A stretch of DNA of 64,000 bases from Robiginitomaculum sp. (GTDB taxonomy: Bacteria > Pseudomonadota > Alphaproteobacteria > Caulobacterales > Maricaulaceae), in contig WFTT01000118.1 in the NCBI GenBank assembly GCA_015485335.1, positions 34,729 to 98,728 of the forward strand. Direction: 5' to 3'. Positions 45,409 to 53,697 of the stretch are shown piece after piece. A program made the translations under genes and the position numbers. The number at the start of each line of letters is the position of its first letter. Position 1 is the stretch's first letter. The notes beneath the pieces are model-generated. The model had not been told where the DNA came from, did not search any database, and saw only the letters and a program-made list of their open reading frames with translations.

Positions 45409-46338
45409 ATGAAAAAAGTATTCTTGACGACAGCATTATGCAGTGTTCTTGCTTTGGGTATGGTACCGGCCGGTTTCGCCGCCAGCCCGGATCAAACCCC
45501 GGCCGTGAGTATCAGTAAAACCAGTGTAAACAACGATGTAACGGCCAAAAAACTGACCGAAGAGGCACAGGATAGCCTGATTGACGATGCCATTGCGGCT
45601 TTGGAGAAGACCAATCAGGCCCTGACGGCATTGCAGAAAAAGGATAAGGACACGGCGCTGAGCGCCCTGGCCGAAGCCATTGGCAAGCTGGAATTGGTGA
45701 CCACCGCCAAACCCGAGCTGGCCTTCGCCCCGATCAAAATCCAGGGGCGCCTGTATGACCTGTTTGCCGACCCGAAAGTCGTCGACGAAACCCGCCGCCG
45801 GGCGGTGGATTTGTTGCGCGATGGGCATGTGCCCGAAGCCCGGGCCTTGCTTGCCAATCTGGCTAGTGAAGTGGTGATCGAGACCACCTCTATTCCGCTG
45901 GGGTTATACCCTGATGCGATCAAGAAGGTCGTCCCCTTGATTACCGACGATAAAGTGGATGAGGCCATTACCGCCTTGCAGGCTACGCTGGACACCCTGG
46001 TAGTCAGCGATGTGATTATCCCCTTGCCGATTTTGCGGGCCGAGGCCGCCATTGAAGAGGCGCAAAGCCTGGCCAATAGCGACAAGGCGCTCAGCCGTGC
46101 AGAAATGGGCAAGGTGGATGATTATCTGGACGTTGCCCAACAGCAATTGCGCCTGACGGTGGCTCTTGGCTATGCGGATCGTGGGTCGTTGAAGGATTTG
46201 CACAAATCCATCGAAGACGTCCGCAAACAGGTCAAGGCTGGCAAGAAAGGCACAAAATCCTTTGCGGATATTGTCAAACGCATGAAGGTGAAATCGGCGA
46301 TTGAGAAAAAACACGTTAACAGTGTTTCAGCCTCATAA
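45409..46338 (+). CDS. YfdX-family secreted protein
   Basis: RBS AAGGAGG 6 nt upstream; signal peptide; 'ISKTSVNNDVTAKKLTEEAQDSLIDDAIAALEKTNQALTALQKKD'. Confidence 0.82.
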   Translation: MKKVFLTTALCSVLALGMVPAGFAASPDQTPAVSISKTSVNNDVTAKKLTEEAQDSLIDDAIAALEKTNQALTALQKKDKDTALSALAEAIGKLELVTTAKPELAFAPIKIQGRLYDLFADPKVVDETRRRAVDLLRDGHVPEARALLANLASEVVIETTSIPLGLYPDAIKKVVPLITDDKVDEAITALQATLDTLVVSDVIIPLPILRAEAAIEEAQSLANSDKALSRAEMGKVDDYLDVAQQQLRLTVALGYADRGSLKDLHKSIEDVRKQVKAGKKGTKSFADIVKRMKVKSAIEKKHVNSVSAS

Positions 46339-46364
46339 TTGATGTCACCGACGGCGTAAAAAAG

Positions 46365-46396
46365 GAAGGTGCAGGCAATGCCTGCGCCTTCTTTTT
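46365..46396 (+). terminator. Rho-independent terminator after yfdX-like gene
   Basis: GAAGGTGCAGGCAATGCCTGCGCCTTC + TTTTT. Confidence 0.85.
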
Positions 46397-46471
46397 ATGC
46401 GGGGCGTGTTCACCCCCTTTTAACTATATACCTCAACGGGACGGTTACGCCTTTGGTGTAGGGTTTGGGGT

Positions 46472-47419
46472 ATGAAAAGCTCTGCAAAAAAATCGTCGAA
46501 TATGTTTCAGGGATTATGGGGCAAGCGTGCGGCGCCGGCCAAGCCGGCTGTCAAAGCCAGGTCAAAGCCAAAGGCGAAAACCACAACGCCTCCCACCGAG
46601 AGCCGTCAAAATCGTACACACGATCAATTCAAGGGCCCGGCCCCTCTGGTGGCGGCCAATCTCCTGTGGGGACCAGATCGGCTCTGGCCCTATGACGAAG
46701 CCAGCGAAAATGCCTTGCCCTGGCAGGCCGGCGAAGGCACCCATATCGGGATTTTGGGAGCCAGCCTTGGAGCCTGGGGGCGCAATGTTGCCGATCAGGT
46801 GCCAACGGCCACCGTTACCGAATTCGACTGGCGCGCCGATGTGTCCCGCTGGCGTCTGGAACGGGATCGGGCGCAATCGCCAGAACAGACATTTTACGAG
46901 GTCAATCTGGGCGTATTATTGCCGCCGCCGGTGCGGTGTTCTTGCCTGTTGGGGGTAGAGCCTGTCTTTGCTCAGGCCGGATCTTCCTTGTTGCGCTGGG
47001 CGCGTCTGGCGCTGGAGCCGGGGGGGACTTTGATCCTGGAAGAGCTGGCCGTTGATTCGCCCGCCTTGCCCGCCCGCGAAGTGCGCAATGGCTGGATGGT
47101 GCGCGGATTGCCCAGTGCCCAGTGGCTAAGGCTGGATGAACAGGAAAGCATTCTGCGCCGCAGTGGATTTACCCTTGGCAGTGTGCGCGAACGCACCGGT
47201 GCCCATTTGCGCGCCATGCGCCTGGCCCTGGATAAGGCAGAAGAGCGTTATGAGGCCTTGGCAAAGGCAATGAAACAATCGCCATCACTGAAAAATGTGG
47301 CGGATCATTTCAAATGTGAGTGGAATACAGCAAAAAATCGCCTCAAGGCACTTGAGCGCGGCGCGCTAGCGGTTTATCGAATAGAAGTCATCAAACCCCG
47401 CGCCGATGAGCTGATATAA
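46472..47419 (+). CDS. Hypothetical methyltransferase-fold protein with basic N-terminus
   Basis: 'THIGILGASLGAWGRNVADQVPTATVTEFDWRAD', 'ARLALEPGGTLILEELAVDSPAL' Rossmann-type motifs; Lys/Pro/Ala-rich N-terminal tail. Confidence 0.6.
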   Translation: MKSSAKKSSNMFQGLWGKRAAPAKPAVKARSKPKAKTTTPPTESRQNRTHDQFKGPAPLVAANLLWGPDRLWPYDEASENALPWQAGEGTHIGILGASLGAWGRNVADQVPTATVTEFDWRADVSRWRLERDRAQSPEQTFYEVNLGVLLPPPVRCSCLLGVEPVFAQAGSSLLRWARLALEPGGTLILEELAVDSPALPAREVRNGWMVRGLPSAQWLRLDEQESILRRSGFTLGSVRERTGAHLRAMRLALDKAEERYEALAKAMKQSPSLKNVADHFKCEWNTAKNRLKALERGALAVYRIEVIKPRADELI

Positions 47420-47479
47420 TCATAACAAGGCTCCGGTGCATGTTGCCGCCCTGGCGGTTAGTGTAGAGAGAGCAAGTCC

Positions 47480-48610
47480 ATGAGCGTTTTTGATAATGAT
47501 GCGTTTTTGCATCACGACTCGGTCCACTTTTTTTCTGATGAAGCCACCGGTCTGCAGGCCATAATTGCCATTCATTCGACGGTGTTGGGGCCGGCGCTGG
47601 GTGGTTGTCGTGTGGTCAATTACGCCAGCTCACAAGAGGCGCTGACGGATGTGTTGCGTCTGTCCCGGGGGATGAGTTTTAAAAACTCCCTGGCCGGGCT
47701 GGAGCTGGGCGGCGGCAAGTCCGTAATTATTCCCCCCAAAAGCTGGGGCGGTGATCCCCGGCACAAGGGCGAGGATCGCGCCGCGTTGTTTCGCGCCTTT
47801 GGCCGGGCGGTACAGTCTCTGGGCGGGCGTTATATCGCGGCAGAAGACATGAATGTCAGCGTCGAAGATGCTGAAAACATGGCCCTGGAAACCGATTATG
47901 TGGTTGGTCTGGATGTCAGTCATGGTGGCATGGGCGACCCGTCACCCTTGACCGCCGAAGGGGTGTTTCTGGGCATTCGCGCCTGTGTGCGCCGGGCCTT
48001 TGATACCGACAGTCTGTCTGGTCTTACCGTCGCGGTACAGGGGCTGGGCAAGGTTGGCTGGCGTTTATGCGAGGATTTGCACGCCGCCGGTGCACGCCTG
48101 ATTGTGGCCGATATTATGCCCGAAACCACGGCCCGGGCGGCGCGTCTGTTTGATGCCCAAATTGTTGATACCGATGCCATTGTCGGCACCAAGGCCGATG
48201 TATTTGCTCCCTGTGCCCGTGGGGCCGTCATTAATGATGACACCATTGATCGGCTGGCTGTGAAGGTGATTGCCGGATCGGCCAATAATCAGCTCAGCCA
48301 TGATGGTCTGGGTACGGTGCTGATGGAACGGGGCATACTGTATGCCCCCGATTATGTGATTAATGCGGGCGGGGTGATCAACATTGCGCCCGAGGCCAAG
48401 GGCCAAGTTAATCACGAATGGGTGCGCGAGAAAATCAAGCAGATGGAAGATACGGTAGGCGAAATTATTGACCAGTCGCTGAAAACCAAACGGGCAACCA
48501 ATGAAGTGGCCGACGAGATCGCCATTCGCCGTATTCTGGATGTTCGTAATGCTGGCAAAGCCTGGCAGCCGTCTTTTGTCAAAACGCCAAGCCTGCGTCA
48601 GAGCGCCTGA
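47480..48610 (+). CDS. Glu/Leu/Phe/Val dehydrogenase (leucine/phenylalanine dehydrogenase-like)
   Basis: 'LGPALGGCRVVNYASSQEALTDVLRLSRGMSFKNSLAGLELGGGKSVI', 'VAVQGLGKVGWRLCEDL'. Confidence 0.93.
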   Translation: MSVFDNDAFLHHDSVHFFSDEATGLQAIIAIHSTVLGPALGGCRVVNYASSQEALTDVLRLSRGMSFKNSLAGLELGGGKSVIIPPKSWGGDPRHKGEDRAALFRAFGRAVQSLGGRYIAAEDMNVSVEDAENMALETDYVVGLDVSHGGMGDPSPLTAEGVFLGIRACVRRAFDTDSLSGLTVAVQGLGKVGWRLCEDLHAAGARLIVADIMPETTARAARLFDAQIVDTDAIVGTKADVFAPCARGAVINDDTIDRLAVKVIAGSANNQLSHDGLGTVLMERGILYAPDYVINAGGVINIAPEAKGQVNHEWVREKIKQMEDTVGEIIDQSLKTKRATNEVADEIAIRRILDVRNAGKAWQPSFVKTPSLRQSA

Positions 48611-48680
48611 TCCGTCTGTCTTGCCACCCGCATCCTTCGAGGGCACTACGCGCCACCTCAGGAAGAGGGGGGGCAAGACG

Positions 48681-48804
48681 CGTGCTCAAATAGCGAGCTT
48701 TAGCGTCGCGATAGCACAGGATAAGCGTGCTCAAGTAGGCCAAGGGCCGGTAGCACAAGAATAAACGTGCTCAAATAGCGAGCTTTAGCGTCGCGATAGC
48801 ACAA
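48681..48804. repeat. Three-unit hairpin repeat array adjacent to tRNA-Val
   Basis: Units at 48681-48718, 48726-48758, 48766-48804; units 1 and 3 identical over 38 nt; all framed by GTGCTCAA...TAGCAC. Confidence 0.85.
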
Positions 48805-48811
48805 GGAAAAA

Positions 48812-48886
48812 TGGTGGGCGATACTGGGATTGAACCAGTGACCTCCTCGGTGTGAACGAGGCGCTCTCCCGCTGAGCTAATCGCCC
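48812..48886 (-). tRNA. tRNA-Val (anticodon CAC), CCA encoded
   Basis: Reverse complement GGGCGATTAGCTCAGCGGGAGAGCGCCTCGTTCACACCGAGGAGGTCACTGGTTCAATCCCAGTATCGCCCACCA folds as a cloverleaf. Confidence 0.95.
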
Positions 48887-48962
48887 TTGATTGGCAAACC
48901 ACAAGGATGGGAGGCCGCGTCTATAGAAGGAGGGCGCGGATCAAGTCAAGCGGTCTGGCTGT

Positions 48963-49601
48963 TCAATCCACCAGGCAGCGAATGGCCATGACCGCGCGGC
49001 CAAGAATGTGGGGGCGTTCTTCGGGAAAAATGGTTTCAAACCGCCCGGGATCGCCGGCGGGCTCGAAACGCGCCGGGGTGTCGCGCCAACGGCGCACCAG
49101 AACGCTGTTTTGCCATTCAAACAGATAAAAGGCACCGTCGCTCAGCTGTTTGACATCGCGGTCAAAAATAATGGTCGAAGGGGCAGGGAAGGCGCGGCGG
49201 ATGGCGCGATCTTCGCAATCCAGGGCGAATGGAGATTTGGCCTGTACCGACGCGGCCAAATGGCGCAATGGCGGATTGCTGGGGTTTTCAATCTGGCTGG
49301 CATCATGGGGCCAGGGAAAAACAGGAATATGCAGGATCGGGGTGGCAAAATAACCAACATCGGCGACCGGTTCGGGCGAACTGTTGGAATTGGCGCCATT
49401 CATATGGCCTTCCAATAACCATAGCCGTCCAACCTCCAGCGCGGTGGTCAGGCGCTCCAGCGCCGCTTCGCGCGGGCTGTGGCTGCCGTTTTCCCAGTTT
49501 GCCACGGTGGGCTGGCTGACCATAGTGGCCTCGGCCAGGCGAGCCTGACTCCAGCTGCGACGTGTTCTGGCTTCGCGTATACGTTGTCCGATTTGCGTCA
49601 T
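48963..49601 (-). CDS. XRE-family regulator with C-terminal S24/LexA-like region
   Basis: HTH 'IGQRIREARTRRSWSQARLAEATMVSQPTVANWENGSHSPREAALERL'; C-terminal 'DGAFYLFEWQNSVLVRRW'. Confidence 0.85.
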   Translation of the reverse strand: MTQIGQRIREARTRRSWSQARLAEATMVSQPTVANWENGSHSPREAALERLTTALEVGRLWLLEGHMNGANSNSSPEPVADVGYFATPILHIPVFPWPHDASQIENPSNPPLRHLAASVQAKSPFALDCEDRAIRRAFPAPSTIIFDRDVKQLSDGAFYLFEWQNSVLVRRWRDTPARFEPAGDPGRFETIFPEERPHILGRAVMAIRCLVD

Positions 49602-49688
49602 ATTCCCCCCTTGAGCCCTAAACATAACTTATAAAAAAATATTTGTAAAACTTATAACGCGGGAATATGCTGAGTTTTTGCAGTAGAC

Positions 49689-49706
49689 AGAGGAAATATT
49701 TCCTCT
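49689..49706. promoter_or_regulatory. Perfect 18-bp palindrome, candidate operator
   Basis: AGAGGAAATATTTCCTCT in the divergent region between the XRE gene and the small ORF. Confidence 0.55.
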
Positions 49707-49805
49707 TTTGGTGAGTTTGGGGAAAAAATTACGCATTATGTCCCGTTTCGGGACACCAAGCATAAAGAAATCGTAAATTTATGACGATTTTTTGACGTCT
49801 GACCC

Positions 49806-49833
49806 TTGACGTTACGGTTTTATAGGCTAAATT
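49806..49833 (+). promoter_or_regulatory. Possible sigma-70-type promoter of the small ORF
   Basis: TTGACG-N16-TAAATT. Confidence 0.4.
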
Positions 49834-49889
49834 TATAACAGAAATATCAAATATAGCGGGCCAAGACCCGTGGACGAGGAGTTAAGATA

Positions 49890-50084
49890 ATGTCAGGTGA
49901 CTACTGCACAGACGATGGTGCACGTCGTATCAAGGCAAAGATCGAGGATTATTGGCGCGATCGCGGCTATGATGTCGATGTTGCGCTGGTTGGCGCCAGC
50001 TTTGTTGCGGCCATGCGTTCGGCCCGTACCGATGTACGTTCCGACATGGTCAATGGCCTGCCGCGCCACCGCAAGGCAGCCTAA
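49890..50084 (+). CDS. Small hypothetical protein (64 aa)
   Basis: 'MSGDYCTDDGARRIKAKIEDYWRDRGYDVDVALVGASFVAAMRSARTDVRSDMVNGLPRHRKAA'; GAGGAG RBS; own downstream terminator. Confidence 0.72.
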   Translation: MSGDYCTDDGARRIKAKIEDYWRDRGYDVDVALVGASFVAAMRSARTDVRSDMVNGLPRHRKAA

Positions 50085-50131
50085 TACCATTTAAGGATTT
50101 TCCGCGTTCGCGCGGTTAAGACAGACACGTT

Positions 50132-50159
50132 AAAAGCCCCGGAAATTTCCGGGGCTTTT
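50132..50159 (+). terminator. Rho-independent terminator (near-perfect, potentially bidirectional)
   Basis: AAAAGCCCCGGAAATTTCCGGGGCTTTT. Confidence 0.9.
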
Positions 50160-50200
50160 GGTGCTGGGAAAACCGTTTTCTTTGCGCGGCAAAATCCGTC

Positions 50201-50872
50201 TTATGTGCCACTGACGATGGTGTATTCACCGCCTTTTTCCAAGGCGCGTTTATAGGCTGGCAAAGCGTGTATGCGTTTCAGGAAAGCTTTGAGATTTTTA
50301 CGTTTTTTGCCCAGCCCGCCCCGACTGGCAATGGCTTCCAGGGGGAAGCTCATCATGATGTCGGCGCCGGTCATCTCTTCGCCAACAAACCAGGTGCTCT
50401 TGTCCAATTCGTCTTCCATATAATCAAGATGCGCATCGATTTGCGGGGTCACAAAGTTTTTCAAGGCCCCTTTGGAAATGCCTTTGGCAATCGGGCGGAC
50501 AAAAAACGGCATGGGTTTGGTGGGCAGAATATCAAATACCAGCTTCAGCAATAACGGCGACATGGCCGAGCCTTCGCCAAAGTGCAGCCAATAACGATAG
50601 CGCAAATATTCATCTGTGCCAGTTGGCGGGGCCATCTTGCCGGTTTTTTCGGCCAGGTATTCGATAATGGCTCCGGTTTCGGCAATCACCTTGCCGTCAT
50701 CGGTAATGACCGGGGATTTGCCCAGCGGGTGTACGGCCTTTAGCGCTGGTGGGGCCAGCATGGTTTCCGGATCGCGCTTGTAATGCTTGATTTCATAATC
50801 CAGTCCCATTTCCTCCAGCATCCATAAAATGCGTTGCGAGCGGGAGTTTTCCAGATGGTGAACAATTATCAT
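50201..50872 (-). CDS. Glutathione S-transferase family protein
   Basis: 'MIIVHHLENSRSQRILWMLEEMGLDYEIKHYKRDPETMLAPPALKAVHPLGKSPVITDDGKVIAETGAIIEYL'; overlaps gph. Confidence 0.93.
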   Translation of the reverse strand: MIIVHHLENSRSQRILWMLEEMGLDYEIKHYKRDPETMLAPPALKAVHPLGKSPVITDDGKVIAETGAIIEYLAEKTGKMAPPTGTDEYLRYRYWLHFGEGSAMSPLLLKLVFDILPTKPMPFFVRPIAKGISKGALKNFVTPQIDAHLDYMEDELDKSTWFVGEEMTGADIMMSFPLEAIASRGGLGKKRKNLKAFLKRIHALPAYKRALEKGGEYTIVSGT

Positions 50873-51564
50873 AAGGTTTCCTGTGGGTTGGGGCGAACAC
50901 CAAATACGCGGTACACCGCATCATTCAGCGCGGAAAAATGATCCAGTACCAGATCTGCCCCCAGTTCGGCTGCGGGCGGCGTGCTATAGCCATGGCTCAT
51001 CAAAATGGCGGGTATGCCGGCGGCGCGGGCGCTGCCCAGATCGGCAATGCTGTCACCAACCATCAGCGCCTTTTTCGGGCTGTGCGGGGTGATGGCGGCC
51101 AGCATATGGGCGGCGTCGGGTTTTTTGGCGCTGACGTTTTCCGGACAGACAATGGCATCAAAATGCGGCGTTAACGCAAAGGCATCCAACAGCTTGTGGG
51201 TCAGCATTTCGGGCTTGTTGGTGCAAATGCTCAGGCGCGCCCCGGCCTGTTTCAGGGCCTCCATACACGTTATGGCGCCGTCAAACACGGTGCTGACTTC
51301 GGCAATATTGGCGCTGTAATCTTCCAGAAAATGTACCAGTCGCGCATCTACATCGGCCGGGTCGGGGGTGATGCCACCAAAGGCAAAGGCCCGTTCGATC
51401 AGGGCGCGGGCACCCTGGCCAACCAGATTGCGCACCTCGGGGGTACTGATCGGATCAACGCCGGAACCTTGCATACAGACATTCAGGGCACGCACCAGAT
51501 CCGGTGCGGTATCGACCAGCGTACCATCAAGGTCAAAAACGATCGTGTACCCGTTAAGGGGCAT
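50869..51564 (-). CDS. gph: Phosphoglycolate phosphatase-like HAD hydrolase
   Basis: 'TIVFDLDGTLVDTAPDLVRALN', 'CTNKPEMLTHKLLDAF', 'KKALMVGDSIADLGSARAAGI'. Confidence 0.92.
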   Translation of the reverse strand: MPLNGYTIVFDLDGTLVDTAPDLVRALNVCMQGSGVDPISTPEVRNLVGQGARALIERAFAFGGITPDPADVDARLVHFLEDYSANIAEVSTVFDGAITCMEALKQAGARLSICTNKPEMLTHKLLDAFALTPHFDAIVCPENVSAKKPDAAHMLAAITPHSPKKALMVGDSIADLGSARAAGIPAILMSHGYSTPPAAELGADLVLDHFSALNDAVYRVFGVRPNPQETL

Positions 51565-51652
51565 ATTGCTCTCCCGGCCTGTGCAATGATGACGAGATCA
51601 TATTGACGCGCTACATAGAGGCGTACAATGACGATTCTCTATGAGGTGTTCT

Positions 51653-52996
51653 ATGCCCCAATTACGCGCGGCTGTCATCCTGGCGGCCGGTCATGGCACG
51701 CGGATGAAATGCTCAATGCCCAAAGTTTTGCACCCGGTGGGGGGGCGACCGATGTTTTCCTGGGCAGTGGGGCTGGCGCGCGCGGTGGATGCAGCCCTGA
51801 TTTGCGCGGTGGTCAGCAAGAAAACCGACCCGGTGGGAAAACTGGCCGCCAGCGAGCTGGGCGGCGGCGCGGTGATGGTTCAGGATCCCCCTCAGGGCAC
51901 CGGCGATGCGGTGCGTATGGCCGCCGGGGTGTTGGAAGGTTTTGAAGGCAAAGTGGTAACGCTTTATGGCGATACCCCCCTGATCCAGCCGTCAACCATA
52001 GACCGGGTGTTTATGGCGCTGGAGGACCAGGAAGCGGCGGTGGTGGTGCTGGGTTTTGAATCCGCCGATCCCACGGCTTATGGGCGTCTGGTTCTGCGTG
52101 AAGATGGCACATTGGACCGCATTGTCGAGGCAAAAGACGCCAGTCCACAAGAGAAGACCATCACCCTTTGTAATTCCGGCGTTATGGCGGCTTCGGCCGA
52201 TTTGCTCTTTTCACTGTTGGGCGAAGTAACCAATGATAATGCCAATGGCGAATACTATCTGACGGACATTGTTGGCCTGGCCCGGGGGCGTGGACTGAAA
52301 GTGGTGGTGGTCACCGCCCCGGAAGACGAAGTGATGGGGGTCAATTCCCAAAGCGAACTGGCCACGGCCGAAGCCCTGTTTCAGGCCCGTATGCGTGCCA
52401 AATGGCTGGCCGAGGGGGTGCGCATGTCCGCCCCCGATACGGTCCATGCCAGTTGGGATACCCAGATCGGCCCGGACTGTGTGATCGATCCCTATGTGGT
52501 ATTTGGCCCCGGGGTATCGCTGGGGGCGGGCACCCATGTGCACAGCTTTTCCCATATAGAAGGTGTCCAGGCCGAGGAACAGGTTTCCATCGGGCCATTT
52601 TCCCGCTTGCGACCGGGCACCGAAATCAGCGCCCATGCCAAGATTGGTAATTTTGTTGAAACCAAAAAGGCCAAGATTGGCGATGGGGCGAAAATCAGCC
52701 ACCTTTCCTATATTGGCGACGCCCTGATCGGTGCCGATGTCAACATCGGGGCCGGTACCATTACCTGTAATTATGATGGCTTTGACAAGCATGTAACCAC
52801 CATCAAGGCCGGGGCGTTTATCGGCTCGAATGCCTCGCTGGTGGCGCCGGTTACGGTGGGGGCGGGGGCAGTGACCGGCTCGGGCAGTGTGATCACCCGT
52901 GATGTGCCCGATGATGCTCTGGCCGTGGCACGGGGCCGACAACGCGATATCGAAGGCTGGGCCGAAAGCTTTCGCAACAGGAAAAAACGAAAATGA
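51653..52996 (+). CDS. glmU: Bifunctional UDP-GlcNAc pyrophosphorylase / GlcN-1-P acetyltransferase
   Basis: 'AAVILAAGHGTRMKCSMPKVLHPVGGRPM', 'IGAGTITCNYDGFDKHVTTIKAGAFIGSNASLVAPV'. Confidence 0.96.
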   Translation: MPQLRAAVILAAGHGTRMKCSMPKVLHPVGGRPMFSWAVGLARAVDAALICAVVSKKTDPVGKLAASELGGGAVMVQDPPQGTGDAVRMAAGVLEGFEGKVVTLYGDTPLIQPSTIDRVFMALEDQEAAVVVLGFESADPTAYGRLVLREDGTLDRIVEAKDASPQEKTITLCNSGVMAASADLLFSLLGEVTNDNANGEYYLTDIVGLARGRGLKVVVVTAPEDEVMGVNSQSELATAEALFQARMRAKWLAEGVRMSAPDTVHASWDTQIGPDCVIDPYVVFGPGVSLGAGTHVHSFSHIEGVQAEEQVSIGPFSRLRPGTEISAHAKIGNFVETKKAKIGDGAKISHLSYIGDALIGADVNIGAGTITCNYDGFDKHVTTIKAGAFIGSNASLVAPVTVGAGAVTGSGSVITRDVPDDALAVARGRQRDIEGWAESFRNRKKRK

Positions 52997-53694
52997 CCAA
53001 TGACAACCCCAAAACCCATGCCGCGCGGGCGGCGCTGGATTATGTCAAAGAGGGTATGATCCTGGGGCTTGGCTCTGGCTCTACAGCAGAAATATTTATT
53101 GAACTTCTGGGTATACGGGTGGCCGCGGGCCTGAGGGTGCAGGGGGTTCCCACGTCGGAACAGACCGCCGAGGCGGCGCGCGAAGCGGGCATAGAACTGC
53201 TGAGCATAGAGCACGCAGACCGGATCGATCTGACCGTGGATGGTGCTGATGAGATCGGCCCGGACTTTGCCCTGATCAAGGGGGGGGGCGGGCGCCTCTT
53301 GCGCGAAAAAATCATCGCCAATGCCTCGGATCTGATGGTGGTGATCGCCGATGAAAGCAAAATGGTCAAAACCCTGGGGGCCTATCCCCTGCCGGTGGAG
53401 GTGGACCGGTTTGGCTTTTCGATTACCGCCAAAAAAGTCTTTGATGCCCTTTGTCAGGCCGGTTCCAGCCGCCCCGATGTACAGCTTCGGCAACACAAGG
53501 ACAGCGATATGCCTTTTATCACCGATGGCGGGCATTACATACTGGATTGTGCCTGTGTGGCCATTCCCGATCCGGCAAAAACCGCGGCGCGGCTTTGTGC
53601 GGTGCCGGGCGTGGTGGAGCATGGCCTTTTTATTGATCTGGCGCGGGTGGTCATTATTGGTGATGAGCACAGCGCCGAAATACTGGAGCGTTAG
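52993..53694 (+). CDS. rpiA: Ribose-5-phosphate isomerase A
   Basis: 'ILGLGSGSTAEIFIELLG', 'DLTVDGADEIGPDFALIKGGGGRLLREKIIA'. Confidence 0.95.
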   Translation: MTNDNPKTHAARAALDYVKEGMILGLGSGSTAEIFIELLGIRVAAGLRVQGVPTSEQTAEAAREAGIELLSIEHADRIDLTVDGADEIGPDFALIKGGGGRLLREKIIANASDLMVVIADESKMVKTLGAYPLPVEVDRFGFSITAKKVFDALCQAGSSRPDVQLRQHKDSDMPFITDGGHYILDCACVAIPDPAKTAARLCAVPGVVEHGLFIDLARVVIIGDEHSAEILER

Positions 53695-53697
53695 CCC

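Noticed and set aside
48681-48804. CRISPR array
   Set aside because: Only three units, spacers are short and AT-rich, units are themselves hairpins with differing internal sequence, and no cas genes nearby
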